Part shown: positions 17,665 to 25,825 of the stretch, one piece after another
How positions within the stretch are numbered: the stretch's first letter is position 1
Layout: the number at the start of each line of letters is the position of its first letter
Origin: Lichenicoccus sp964242335
GTDB lineage: Bacteria > Pseudomonadota > Alphaproteobacteria > Acetobacterales > Acetobacteraceae
Length of the DNA stretch: 64,000 bases
Direction of reading: 5' to 3'
Assembly (NCBI GenBank): GCA_964242335.1
Contig: CAXTAY010000006.1
Coordinates: 57,352-121,351 of the forward strand
Program-made: the position numbers and the translations under genes
Notes under the pieces: generated by a model
Told to the model about the DNA's origin: nothing
Databases searched by the model: none
Seen by the model: the letters and a program-made list of their open reading frames with translations, nothing else

Positions 17665-17845
17665 CGTGGCCGTAGGTCGGATCGAGGCGCGACCGGTGGG
17701 TCCGTTAGCAACGGAGCCGAAAGTTCGATGCAGATGCTCGAGGCCACATTGGCGGCCGAGTTCGACGTCGTCAGCTTGGCCAGCGGCCACCGATCTCGAT
17801 CATGAGCGGTTCGACACTCGCGCCACCGCGTGGTTCATGCCGGAG
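17665..17845. other. Gene-free stretch at the start of the lower-GC patch
   Basis: Between the convergent ends of thiE and the epoxide hydrolase. G+C is visibly lower than in neighbouring genes. A short open stretch starting at the ATG at 17728 reads MQMLEATLAAEFDVV, faintly like the N-terminus of a 2-hydroxyacid dehydrogenase, and then stops after about 25 codons. No intact gene is supported. Confidence 0.4.
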
Positions 17846-19054
17846 TCAGTTACTTCGCGACGGGATCTCGCTCGCGAAGGCGAGGCTACGAGCGAATGCG
17901 CGGAGATCGTCAAGCAGCGGGTCTGCCGCCTCGTAGAACGGAAAATGGCCACCGTTCGGCATCTCGGTATAGCGGACCACCGAGTGCGAACGCTCGGCGA
18001 CAGTGCGGGGTGGCATGGGAAACACAGGATCTGGATAGGCGGCGAGGGCAACAGGGACATCGATACGACTGCCCCGGGGAAGGGTCTGGTAGGCTTCGCG
18101 ACCCTCAGCGACATAGATCCAGGTGGACGGATTGAAACTGTCGGTCACGAGGTAGAGCATGATCTCGGTGAGCAGGCGGTTCCTCGGGATGGCATCGTCG
18201 AAGGATCGTTGCCTGATGTCGGACCAGGCGTGGAAGGCTTCGGCGATCCAGGCCGCAACGCCGACCGGACTGTCGGACATCCCGTAGGCGAGTTTGAGCG
18301 GCTTGGTTGCCTGGATGCGAGCGTAGGCGCTCTCGTCCTTCCAGAGCTCGGCCTCGCGTGTGGCGAAGGCGCGTTCGTCTTCGCTGGCGCTCGCGGGCAC
18401 GTCGCCGGTGCGAGGCGGCGCACCATGGTGGCGAACGCTCAGCATCGTCAGGTGCAGTCCGGCGACGTGCTCAGGGTGATGAAAGCCGAGCATCTCGGCG
18501 GTGGCGCTGCCCCAGTCGCCGCCGTGGACGAGATAGCGCTCATGACCGAGTGTGTCGGTCATGAGGCGGTCGAGCAGAGCGGCGATGTGTTGTGGGCCGA
18601 CCGGGGTCGTGGGCGGAGGTGAGAAGTCGTAACCGGGAAGCGAGGGCACGACCACGGTGAAGGCGTCCGCTTCACGACCGCCGAAGCGTTCCGGGTGAGC
18701 GAGCGGCTCGATCAGATGCACGTAGCTGGCGAAGGAGTAAGGCCAGCCGTGGATGAGAAGGAGCGGGCGGGGGGATGGGCCGGAACCGCGCTCGTGGATG
18801 ATGTGCAGGCGCTGACCGTCGATGTCGGTCATGAAGTGGGGGAACACGTTGAGTGCGTTCTCGGCGTCGCGCCAGTCGTAGCGATCAACCCAATGAGCGC
18901 ACAGATCACGCATCCAAGCCGCGGGTGGACCATAGCGCCAGTCGCCGGCATCCGCGGGCTCGTGAAAATCGGCCCAGCGGAACGACGCGACGCGCTCACG
19001 GATCCGGTGGAGCGTCGTATCAGGAACGTGGAGATGGAACGGGGTGAGGGACAT
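17846..19054 (-). CDS. Epoxide hydrolase (EHN plus alpha/beta hydrolase)
   Basis: A 402-residue protein. Residues 1 to about 110 form the epoxide-hydrolase N-terminal domain (PFHLHVPDTTLHRIRERV, then a W-rich stretch). The alpha/beta hydrolase core has the oxyanion motif HGWP (102-105), nucleophile D180 in VHGGDWGS and catalytic H370 in NGGHFPF; two tyrosines expected to polarise the epoxide lie in the cap. The frame extends upstream, but the ATG at 19054 begins the family-typical N-terminus. Its G+C is clearly lower than its neighbours, and it sits next to a decayed gene, which suggests recent acquisition. The natural substrate is unknown. Confidence 0.87.
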   Translation of the reverse strand: MSLTPFHLHVPDTTLHRIRERVASFRWADFHEPADAGDWRYGPPAAWMRDLCAHWVDRYDWRDAENALNVFPHFMTDIDGQRLHIIHERGSGPSPRPLLLIHGWPYSFASYVHLIEPLAHPERFGGREADAFTVVVPSLPGYDFSPPPTTPVGPQHIAALLDRLMTDTLGHERYLVHGGDWGSATAEMLGFHHPEHVAGLHLTMLSVRHHGAPPRTGDVPASASEDERAFATREAELWKDESAYARIQATKPLKLAYGMSDSPVGVAAWIAEAFHAWSDIRQRSFDDAIPRNRLLTEIMLYLVTDSFNPSTWIYVAEGREAYQTLPRGSRIDVPVALAAYPDPVFPMPPRTVAERSHSVVRYTEMPNGGHFPFYEAADPLLDDLRAFARSLAFASEIPSRSN

Positions 19055-19229
19055 GGCCTCGGCTGCTTCCTCTGCTCGGCAAGGAGTAGGCTGGTTCGTG
19101 TGGCCGCGCCACGACGACCGCTCGCAGGACGAAAGTCTCCACACCTGGCGGCGATCAACGTGATCGCCCGATGCAGAAGACCAACGTCTGAGGCAGGATC
19201 AAGGGGGCCGCTCCACCTTCGGCTCATCG

Positions 19230-19667
19230 AGGACGCCGGCCTGCACGAACACCTACCTGCCATCTTCGGCCCACACACCCTGCTCTGATGACTTCTTGCA
19301 CCGGCAGGAAGCGGCTCGATGCTGGGCGGCGCGGCCGGATAGCGCAGCAGGCGCAGGGTCGCGATCGGGGCATCCAGCGTGTCGTCGAAGAAGCGCCCCG
19401 GCAGTCCGAGATCCAGGCTGAAGCCCCGGTAGATCAGGCAGCCCAGGCGATGGCAGCCGTCGTAGTACCCCGGCATGAAGTCGCGGAAGCCCTGCAGGTC
19501 GGGCGAGGCATTGACGCCGCGGAACGGCCGCTCGCCTCGGGATCGCCGGGCGGCAGTTCGAGGCCGATGTTGAGCGACCCCCCCGCGGTCCGGTATCGAG
19601 GCGGCATCGGGGATGCCGTGGCCGACCGCACAGAAGAAGCCGAGCTCGCGGCATAGCCGGTCACCAT
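19230..19667 (-). pseudogene. Remnant of an isopenicillin N synthase-family 2OG-Fe(II) oxygenase
   Basis: Pieces of this family appear in different frames on the minus strand. CRELGFFCAVGHGIPDAA (near 19650-19600) is the N-terminal GFFYVVGHG block. LNIGLELPPGDPEA (near 19580-19530) is in a second frame. ERPFRGVNASPDLQGFRDFM, then YYDGCHRLG, RGFSLDLGLP and FFDDTLDAPIATLRLLRYP (about 19520-19320) run in the first frame. About 40 expected codons are missing between the first two blocks, and the gene is lost just where the iron-binding H-x-D should come. There is no intact gene here; 19055-19230 holds nothing recognisable. Confidence 0.75.
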
Positions 19668-19741
19668 AGGGTCAGGCTACGCGGCGACGTCCGCCCCGAG
19701 GGGGCCGTGCGGTCGTCCGCTGCAACGGAGAGGAGAACACC

Positions 19742-20185
19742 ATGGAGATCAAGCGAGCCGGCTCACAGCCCTCCGGACGCGGACCGGGCGAGTGGTTCAC
19801 CGGCAGCGTCCGCATCGATCCGCTGTTCAGTCCGCCCGATCCGGCGCGGGTCGCGATGGCGCTGGTGACCTTCGAGCCGGGTGCCCGCACCGCGTGGCAC
19901 ACGCATCCACTGGGCCAGACTCTGATCGTCACCGCCGGTTGCGGCCGGGTGCAGCGCGAGGGCGGCCCGATCGAGGAGGTCCGGCCGGGCGACGTGGTCT
20001 GGTTCGCGCCGGGCGAGAAGCACTGGCACGGCGCCACACCCACCACCGCGATGAGCCACATCGCCATCCAGGAGAAGCTGGACGGCTCCCCCGTAGACTG
20101 GATGGAGCAGGTGTCCGAAGAACAATACGACGGGGGTCTGGGGCCTCAGGCCCCAGCGGGTCCAGGGCAGAGCCCTGGAGCCTAG
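19742..20185 (+). CDS. Small cupin-domain protein with a repeat-derived C-terminus
   Basis: A 147-residue single-domain cupin. RTAWHTHPLGQTLIV contains the metal-binding His pair of cupin motif 1, and PGDVVWFAPGEKHWHGA carries motif 2. The sequence resembles carboxymuconolactone- or mandelonitrile-lyase-like small cupins; the substrate is unknown. The natural domain ends near VSEEQYDG (about residue 131). The last 16 residues, including GPQAPAGPGQ, are encoded by the dispersed hairpin repeat at 20131-20181. Its TAG stop shares the palindrome CTAG with the stop of the convergent cytochrome gene. Confidence 0.8.
   Translation: MEIKRAGSQPSGRGPGEWFTGSVRIDPLFSPPDPARVAMALVTFEPGARTAWHTHPLGQTLIVTAGCGRVQREGGPIEEVRPGDVVWFAPGEKHWHGATPTTAMSHIAIQEKLDGSPVDWMEQVSEEQYDGGLGPQAPAGPGQSPGA
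20131..20181 (+). repeat. Dispersed hairpin repeat, half copy B (inside the cupin 3' end)
   Basis: Two perfect hairpins in succession: CTGGGGCCT-C-AGGCCCCAG (20138-20156) and CCAGGGC-AGA-GCCCTGG (20162-20178), joined by CGGGT. It matches only the right half of the full-length copy at 13451-13573. It lies at the meeting point of two convergent genes, so it could act as a bidirectional terminator. Confidence 0.8.
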
Positions 20186-22146
20186 TTGCTGGAAGAAGGC
20201 GCCTTGCCGCCCGCCGAGAGCTGCTTGGCGATAAAGGCGCTCGGGCTGAGACCCGCCGCCGCCGCCGCCTGGTCGATCTGGGCCACCGCGTCCGGGCTGA
20301 GCGAGGTGTTGACCAGCACCCTGGACACGTCCGCCGGACTGTTGCGGGCGTATTGCTGCCCGGCCAGGTCGGAGAAGGCGATCAGGGCGCTGCGCTGCTG
20401 TGCCCGGGTGAGGTCGGTGCGGTTGGCGACCACCGGGCAGTAGGCGGCGTTCAGGGCGGTCACCACGTCGCCGCTGGCGGCGTCGGGATTGTCCTTCTTG
20501 ACCAGTGCGATCACGGCCGCGATGCCGTTCTGCAGGTTGCTGCGGTCCGCGCCGGCGAGACGCGCGACCTCCTGCTCGGTCGCGAGCGCGCCGGGGACGG
20601 TGCCCTCGCCGATCTTCGGGCAGCCGAAGTCGCGTGCGGCGGTGCTGCCGCCGATGCCGACCGGCGCAGTGCTGCGCAGGCCGTGCACGATCGCCGCGGT
20701 GGCGTTCGCCGGCGCCCCGTTGTTCCAGGCGGTGCGGATGTAGTTGGCGGCGTCGGCGATGTCCTGGTCGCTCAGCGAGCCGCCGAAGCGCGGCATCGCG
20801 CCGTACTTGCCCTGGCCTTCGAGGCCCGCGAGCAGCGGCGTGATCGCGTCGGTCGGATCGTAGGCGCGGACCGCATCGTTCTCGGCGAGGTTGGGGATCG
20901 CGCCGGCGGCGCCGTTGCCGTTCTCCTGATGGCACTGCGCGCAGTTGGTCGCATAGACCGCCTGGCCGTGGCGGATCGAGGCATCGGCCAGCTTCAGCGG
21001 CACCGACGCCGGCGGCCGGTTCACCCGCGGCGGCGTGCCCTTCAGGTAGACGGCGATGGCGTGCACGTCGTCGTCGGTCATCTTGGCCATGCTCTCGTGC
21101 ACGACCTCGATCATCGGCCCGAACACGACGCCCTTGCGGATCGCGCCGGTCTTGAGGAAGGTGACGATCTCTTCCTCGCTCCAGCTGCCGATGCCCCAGC
21201 GCGGGTCCGAGGAGATGTTCGGTGCGAGGAACGAGTCGACCTGGCCGCCGGCGAGGCTGCTGCTGTTGATGACGCCGCCGAGCGCGTTGCGCGGCGAGTG
21301 GCACTCGCCGCAATGGCCCGGACCCTGCACCAGGTAGGCGCCGCGGTTCCACTGGTCCGACTTCGACGTGTCCGTCCGGTAGGTGCTGGCACGGAAGAAC
21401 AGCATGCGCCAGCCGAGCAGGCTGAGGCGGATGTTGAACGGAAAGTTCAGCGACACCGCCAGCCGCGGCGCGTGCGCCGGCGGCAGCGACTTCAGGTAGG
21501 CGAACAGCGCGTCCACGTCGGGCCGCGGCATCTTGGTGTACGAGGTGAAGGTCATGGTCGGGTAGATGTACTGGTGTCCCGGACCGATGCCGTTATGGAT
21601 CACGCCGTAGAACTGGTCGGCGCTCCACCGGCCGATGCCAGTCTCCTTGTCGGGCGTGATGTTCGGCGTGGCCATCTGGCCGAACGGCGTGCCCAGGATC
21701 AGCCCGCCGGCGAACGGCGTGCCGCCCACCGACATGTGGCAGGGCGCGCAGTCCGACGCGATCGCGATGTAGCGCCCCTTGTTCACCAGCGCGACCTGCG
21801 AGGCGTCCATCGGTGCCGCGGGGGCGGACGCGTGCTGCTCGGGGGCCGGACCCGGCGGGTTGGCAGGCGGCTTGGCCACCGGAGCCGGACCGGGTGCGGG
21901 CTGCGCCGCCGGATGCGCCGCGGCGTCGGCGGCGCTGGCGTTGCCGTGCGCCGCGTCGGCGCCCGGTTTGGGCTTGAATTGACCGCCGGCCTGGGACGGG
22001 TCGGTGCTGACCGAGCGACCCTGGCTCGGGCTCTGGGCAAACGCGGTGCTGCTCGGAAGCACGCCGGCGGCGAGCCCCGACACCAGGAACGACAACGTCG
22101 CGGCGCGCCCGATCGGTACGACCATATGGCGCAGGCAAGCAGGCAT
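20182..22146 (-). CDS. Three-heme cytochrome c with an extra C-terminal domain
   Basis: A 654-residue protein. The ATG at 22146 is preceded by GGGAG and followed by a signal peptide (about 1-37, ending AFAQ). A Pro/Ala-rich linker spans about 60-112. Three heme c sites follow: CAPCH (133-137), CGECH (279-283) and CAQCH (402-406), spaced as in the cytochrome subunit of membrane alcohol, aldehyde or gluconate dehydrogenases that feed ubiquinone. Residues about 495-654 are an additional domain with lone cysteines at 509 and 570 that I do not recognise. No dehydrogenase subunit is adjacent. It is probably periplasmic and membrane-associated. Confidence 0.85.
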   Translation of the reverse strand: MPACLRHMVVPIGRAATLSFLVSGLAAGVLPSSTAFAQSPSQGRSVSTDPSQAGGQFKPKPGADAAHGNASAADAAAHPAAQPAPGPAPVAKPPANPPGPAPEQHASAPAAPMDASQVALVNKGRYIAIASDCAPCHMSVGGTPFAGGLILGTPFGQMATPNITPDKETGIGRWSADQFYGVIHNGIGPGHQYIYPTMTFTSYTKMPRPDVDALFAYLKSLPPAHAPRLAVSLNFPFNIRLSLLGWRMLFFRASTYRTDTSKSDQWNRGAYLVQGPGHCGECHSPRNALGGVINSSSLAGGQVDSFLAPNISSDPRWGIGSWSEEEIVTFLKTGAIRKGVVFGPMIEVVHESMAKMTDDDVHAIAVYLKGTPPRVNRPPASVPLKLADASIRHGQAVYATNCAQCHQENGNGAAGAIPNLAENDAVRAYDPTDAITPLLAGLEGQGKYGAMPRFGGSLSDQDIADAANYIRTAWNNGAPANATAAIVHGLRSTAPVGIGGSTAARDFGCPKIGEGTVPGALATEQEVARLAGADRSNLQNGIAAVIALVKKDNPDAASGDVVTALNAAYCPVVANRTDLTRAQQRSALIAFSDLAGQQYARNSPADVSRVLVNTSLSPDAVAQIDQAAAAAGLSPSAFIAKQLSAGGKAPSSSN

Positions 22147-22344
22147 CCAGAACTCCCAACCAGCCGGGCAGCGACGACACCGAGATCGCGCGCACCGGCG
22201 CAGAACCAACGGCTTAAAATGCCACGAAACCATCGCCGCCGCTACGTGCGGCGCAGGCACGCTCGATCAAGCCATGCTGAACAGCTCGGCCTCCTGTGCT
22301 AAGGTTCAAGAGCACGTGAAATCAACAGCTTGGGATAGCACGGC

Positions 22345-24891
22345 ATGGGCATGAGCGGTCTTCCTGCGATCCTGCTGGCGATCGCCGTGCTGCTGGTCGT
22401 GGTCAGCGCGGTGCCGCCGCTGGCGCAGCGCCTGCACCTGCCGGAGACGGTGCTGCTGGCGCTGGTCGGCATCCTGATCGGCGGCTCGGCCGACCTGCTG
22501 CTGCGCAGCACCGTCACCGACCTGTTCGACGGCGCCGCCCGCACGGTGCTGGACTTTCCCATCAACGGTGCCGCGTTCCTGCTGATCTTCCTGCCGATCC
22601 TGGTGTTCCAGGGGGCGCTCTCGATCGACGTGCGCCGGCTGTCGCACGACGGCGCCACCGTGCTGCTGCTCGCGGTGGTGGCGGTGCTGGTCAGCACGGC
22701 GGCGATCGGTCTGGCGCTGTATCCGTTCGCCGGGATGAGCCTGGAGGTCTGCCTGCTGCTCGGCGCCATCGTCGCCAACACCGACCCCAGCGCCGTGGTC
22801 GGGATCTTCCACGAGATCGGCGCCGCCGCACGCCTGACCCGGCTGGTCGAAGGCGAGGCGCTGCTGAACGACGCGGCCGCGATCTCGATCTTCGGCGTGC
22901 TGCTGACGGCGATCACCGCCGGTCACCCGGTGCATTTCGGACACGCCCTGCTCGGGCTGGTCGCCTCGTTCACCGGCGCGATGCTGGTCGGCGCCCTGTT
23001 CGGTCGGCTGACCCTGTGGATGATCACCGCCTTCGGCGGCACGCCCGCCGGCGAGGTCACGCTGACCCTGGCGCTGCCCTACATCGCCTACATCGTCTGC
23101 GAGGACGGGCTGCACTGCTCGGGCGTGGTGGCGACCGCGGCGGCCGGGCTGACCTTCTCGCTGTACGGCCCCTCGACGCTGCGTCCGCAGACCTGGCGCT
23201 TCCTGATCGAGCTGTGGGAGCAGCTGGTATTCTGGGCCGGCTCGCTGGTGTTCGTGCTCGCCTCGATGCTGGTGCCGCGGCTGCTCGCCGGCGCGAGCCG
23301 ATGGGACTGCGTGCTGATCGCGATCGTGCTCACCGCCGGCATGGCGGCGCGCGCCGCCGTGGTGTTCGGACTGCTGCCGCTGCTGGCGCTGACCAGGCTG
23401 TCGCCGCCGGTGCCGCTGCCGTTCAAGGTGACGATGGTCTGGGGCGGGCTGCGCGGCGCGATCACGCTGGCGCTGGCGCTGGCGGTGACCGAGAACCCGC
23501 AGATCCCGGTGCCCGTCGCGCACTTCATCGGCATCCTCGCCACCGGCTTCGTGCTGATCACGCTGTTCACCTGCGGCACCACCCTGCGCTCGCTGGTGGT
23601 GTTCTTCCGCCTCGACCGGCTGCCGCCGATCGACGAGGCGCTGCGCCATCAGGTGCTCGGTCTCGGCCTCGGCGAGGTGCGCGACCGCACCCGGCGGCTC
23701 GCCGGCGAGTTCGGCTTCTCCGGCGAGGCCACCGGCCACGTGCTGGAGGTGCTGGACCGGCGCATCGCCGAGGAACGCGAGGCCAACAATTTCGACACCG
23801 CACTGGGCGACCGGCAGCGTGTGACCCTGGCGCTGATCACCATCGCCAACCAGGAGCGCTCGATCCTGCTCGACCTGTTCCGCATACGCGGCATCTCGCG
23901 CGGGGTGATGGAGGTGCTGCTGCGCACCGCCGACGCGATGATCGACGGCGCCCGGCTGGAGGGGCGGTTCGGCTACGTGCGGGCGGCGCGTCGCCGGCTG
24001 CGGCCCTCGCTGGGGTTCAGGCTGGCGCAGTGGGCGCATCGCGTGCTGCGCTTCGACCGGCCGCTGATGCTGTGCATGATGCAGCGCTTCGAGCGGCTGA
24101 TGATCCAGCACCTGGTGTCGCTCTCGCTGACCCGCTTCATGCGCAAGCGGGTCGAACCCACGCTCGGCGTCCGGGTCGCCGAGATCGTCTCGGAGGTGCT
24201 GCAGCGCCGGCGCCAGCTGCTGCAGGACGCGATCGAGACCATGCGGCTGCACTACCAGGGCTACGCCGAGGCGCTGGAGAGCCGGGTGCTGCGGCAGGTG
24301 GCGCTGCGCCTGGAGGGCGAGGAGCACGACAAGCTGCTCGGCGAGTCGCTGATCAGCGAGGAGCTGCACCGGGAGCTGCATCGCGGCATCGAGCAGCGCC
24401 GCCGCCGGCTCGACCAGAGGCTGAAGTTCAACCTCAAGAGCGGCATAGAGAGCCGGATCAAGAGCGTGCCGGCGCTGCGCGGGGTGCCGGAGGCGGTACT
24501 GCACGACCTGGCGATGACGCTGTCGATCCGCTTCATCGCCCCCGGCGAGACGCTCTACCGGCGCGGCGCCCGGGCCCGGCTGGTCTACTTCATCAGCGCC
24601 GGCGTGCTGGAGTCGCACGTCGCCGAGCACGACATCCGCTACGTCGAGGGCGACCTGGTCGGCGCCGAGGAGGTGCTGTGCCGCAGCCGGACCAACGCGA
24701 CCATGCGCGCGCTCCGCTACGGCTTCCTGCTGGTGATCGGCGCCCGGCAGTTCGAGCGGCTGGCGGAAGACTATCCGGTGGTGCGCGAGAACGTCGAGCG
24801 CATCCGCCGCGCGCGCGGCGCGCGATCGGAGGTGCCGCTGCTGCCGCCGCCGACGCTGACCGAGCCCGCCGACCGGGTCATGCCGGCCTGA
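22345..24891 (+). CDS. CPA1-type Na+(K+)/H+ antiporter with cyclic-nucleotide-binding domain
   Basis: An 848-residue protein. Residues 1 to about 415 are 12-13 membrane helices of the Na+/H+ exchanger family; the ion-site motifs ANTDPSAVVG (about 143-152) and GEALLNDAAAI (about 170-180) are intact. Residues about 430-700 are a long charged, helix-rich cytoplasmic region. Residues about 715-815 resemble a cNMP-binding beta roll (FIAPGETLYRRGA, then VYFISAGVLE and GDLVGAEEVL). The layout recalls plant SOS1. The start has a GGGA ribosome-binding site. The gene diverges from the cytochrome and its 3' end overlaps the AEC gene by 14 bases. Confidence 0.88.
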   Translation: MGMSGLPAILLAIAVLLVVVSAVPPLAQRLHLPETVLLALVGILIGGSADLLLRSTVTDLFDGAARTVLDFPINGAAFLLIFLPILVFQGALSIDVRRLSHDGATVLLLAVVAVLVSTAAIGLALYPFAGMSLEVCLLLGAIVANTDPSAVVGIFHEIGAAARLTRLVEGEALLNDAAAISIFGVLLTAITAGHPVHFGHALLGLVASFTGAMLVGALFGRLTLWMITAFGGTPAGEVTLTLALPYIAYIVCEDGLHCSGVVATAAAGLTFSLYGPSTLRPQTWRFLIELWEQLVFWAGSLVFVLASMLVPRLLAGASRWDCVLIAIVLTAGMAARAAVVFGLLPLLALTRLSPPVPLPFKVTMVWGGLRGAITLALALAVTENPQIPVPVAHFIGILATGFVLITLFTCGTTLRSLVVFFRLDRLPPIDEALRHQVLGLGLGEVRDRTRRLAGEFGFSGEATGHVLEVLDRRIAEEREANNFDTALGDRQRVTLALITIANQERSILLDLFRIRGISRGVMEVLLRTADAMIDGARLEGRFGYVRAARRRLRPSLGFRLAQWAHRVLRFDRPLMLCMMQRFERLMIQHLVSLSLTRFMRKRVEPTLGVRVAEIVSEVLQRRRQLLQDAIETMRLHYQGYAEALESRVLRQVALRLEGEEHDKLLGESLISEELHRELHRGIEQRRRRLDQRLKFNLKSGIESRIKSVPALRGVPEAVLHDLAMTLSIRFIAPGETLYRRGARARLVYFISAGVLESHVAEHDIRYVEGDLVGAEEVLCRSRTNATMRALRYGFLLVIGARQFERLAEDYPVVRENVERIRRARGARSEVPLLPPPTLTEPADRVMPA

Positions 24892-25825
24892 GCCAGGCCA
24901 CCAGGAGGGTGATGCTGAGCACCGACAGCACGGTGGAGGCCAGGATCGCGCCGGAGATGCCGGCGGCCTCGCGGTCGTACAGCTTGGCCAGCATGAACGG
25001 GCCGGTACCGGTAGGCAGCGCGCTGATCAGGATGGCGCTCGCCGCCCAAACCGGCGGCAGTGCCGCGAAGCGCCAGACGATCAGCCCGGTCAGGGCAGGC
25101 TGCAGCAGCAGCTTGATCACCACCTGACGGGCGACGCCGGCCAGGCCCGCGGCCGGCTCGTGCGCCTCGCGGCGGCGCGACAGGAACAGCCCGATCGTCA
25201 CCAGCGCGCAGGGGCTGGCGGCGTCGCCCAGCAGGGTCGCGAAACGCAACAGCGGCGCCGGCAGCGCGTAGCCGCCGAGGGCCAGCGCGAAGCCGGCCAG
25301 CGGCGCCAGCACCAGCGGATTGGCCAGCAGGGCGCGGCCGGTGCGCAGCAGCGTGCGAAGCAGGTTCGGCGAGGATTGCAGGTCGAACTCGATCAGCGCC
25401 AACGCCACCGCGAACAGCAGGCTGATGGTCAGCAGGCTCGACATCAGCGCCGGCTGCAGGCCGGGTTCGCCGAACACGGCGAGGCAAAGCGGGATGCCCA
25501 TGAAGCCGGTGTTGGCGTAGCCGCCGCCGAGCCCCGCGATCGCGCAGTCGGCGATGCCGTGGCCGGCCAGGCGCTCCAGCATGAAGGAGAGGAAGAAGCA
25601 GGCGAACATCGCGGCACTGAACGCATACAGGAACGCCGGCGGCCCGGCGGTGGCGCGGGTGACGTGCGCGGCGCCCAGGAACAGCAGGGCGGGCAGCGCG
25701 AGGGTGACGACGAAGCGGTTCAGCACGTCGGTGGCACCCGCACCGAGGCTGCCGCGACGGCCGCAGACATAGCCGGCGAGGATCAGGGCGAACACCGGCA
25801 GCACGGCGGCGAGCACGCTGGCCAT
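24878..25825 (-). CDS. AEC-family transporter (auxin efflux carrier type)
   Basis: A 315-residue membrane protein with about ten hydrophobic segments arranged as two five-helix halves. Family features are the LPALLF segment in helix 2, GGGYANTGFMGIPL in the first half and LPTGTGPFMLA in the second. Bacterial members export small organic acids or amino-acid derivatives; the substrate here is unknown. The ATG at 25825 overlaps the lpxB stop (TGATG), so it is translated from the ygfZ-hisI-lpxB transcript. Its 3' end overlaps the convergent antiporter gene. Confidence 0.85.
   Translation of the reverse strand: MASVLAAVLPVFALILAGYVCGRRGSLGAGATDVLNRFVVTLALPALLFLGAAHVTRATAGPPAFLYAFSAAMFACFFLSFMLERLAGHGIADCAIAGLGGGYANTGFMGIPLCLAVFGEPGLQPALMSSLLTISLLFAVALALIEFDLQSSPNLLRTLLRTGRALLANPLVLAPLAGFALALGGYALPAPLLRFATLLGDAASPCALVTIGLFLSRRREAHEPAAGLAGVARQVVIKLLLQPALTGLIVWRFAALPPVWAASAILISALPTGTGPFMLAKLYDREAAGISGAILASTVLSVLSITLLVAWLRPA

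Noticed and set aside
17728..17805. Possible small gene starting MQMLEATLAAEFDVV
   Set aside because: It stops after about 25 codons. The likeness to a hydroxyacid dehydrogenase N-terminus is weak, so it is treated as debris of the lower-GC patch.
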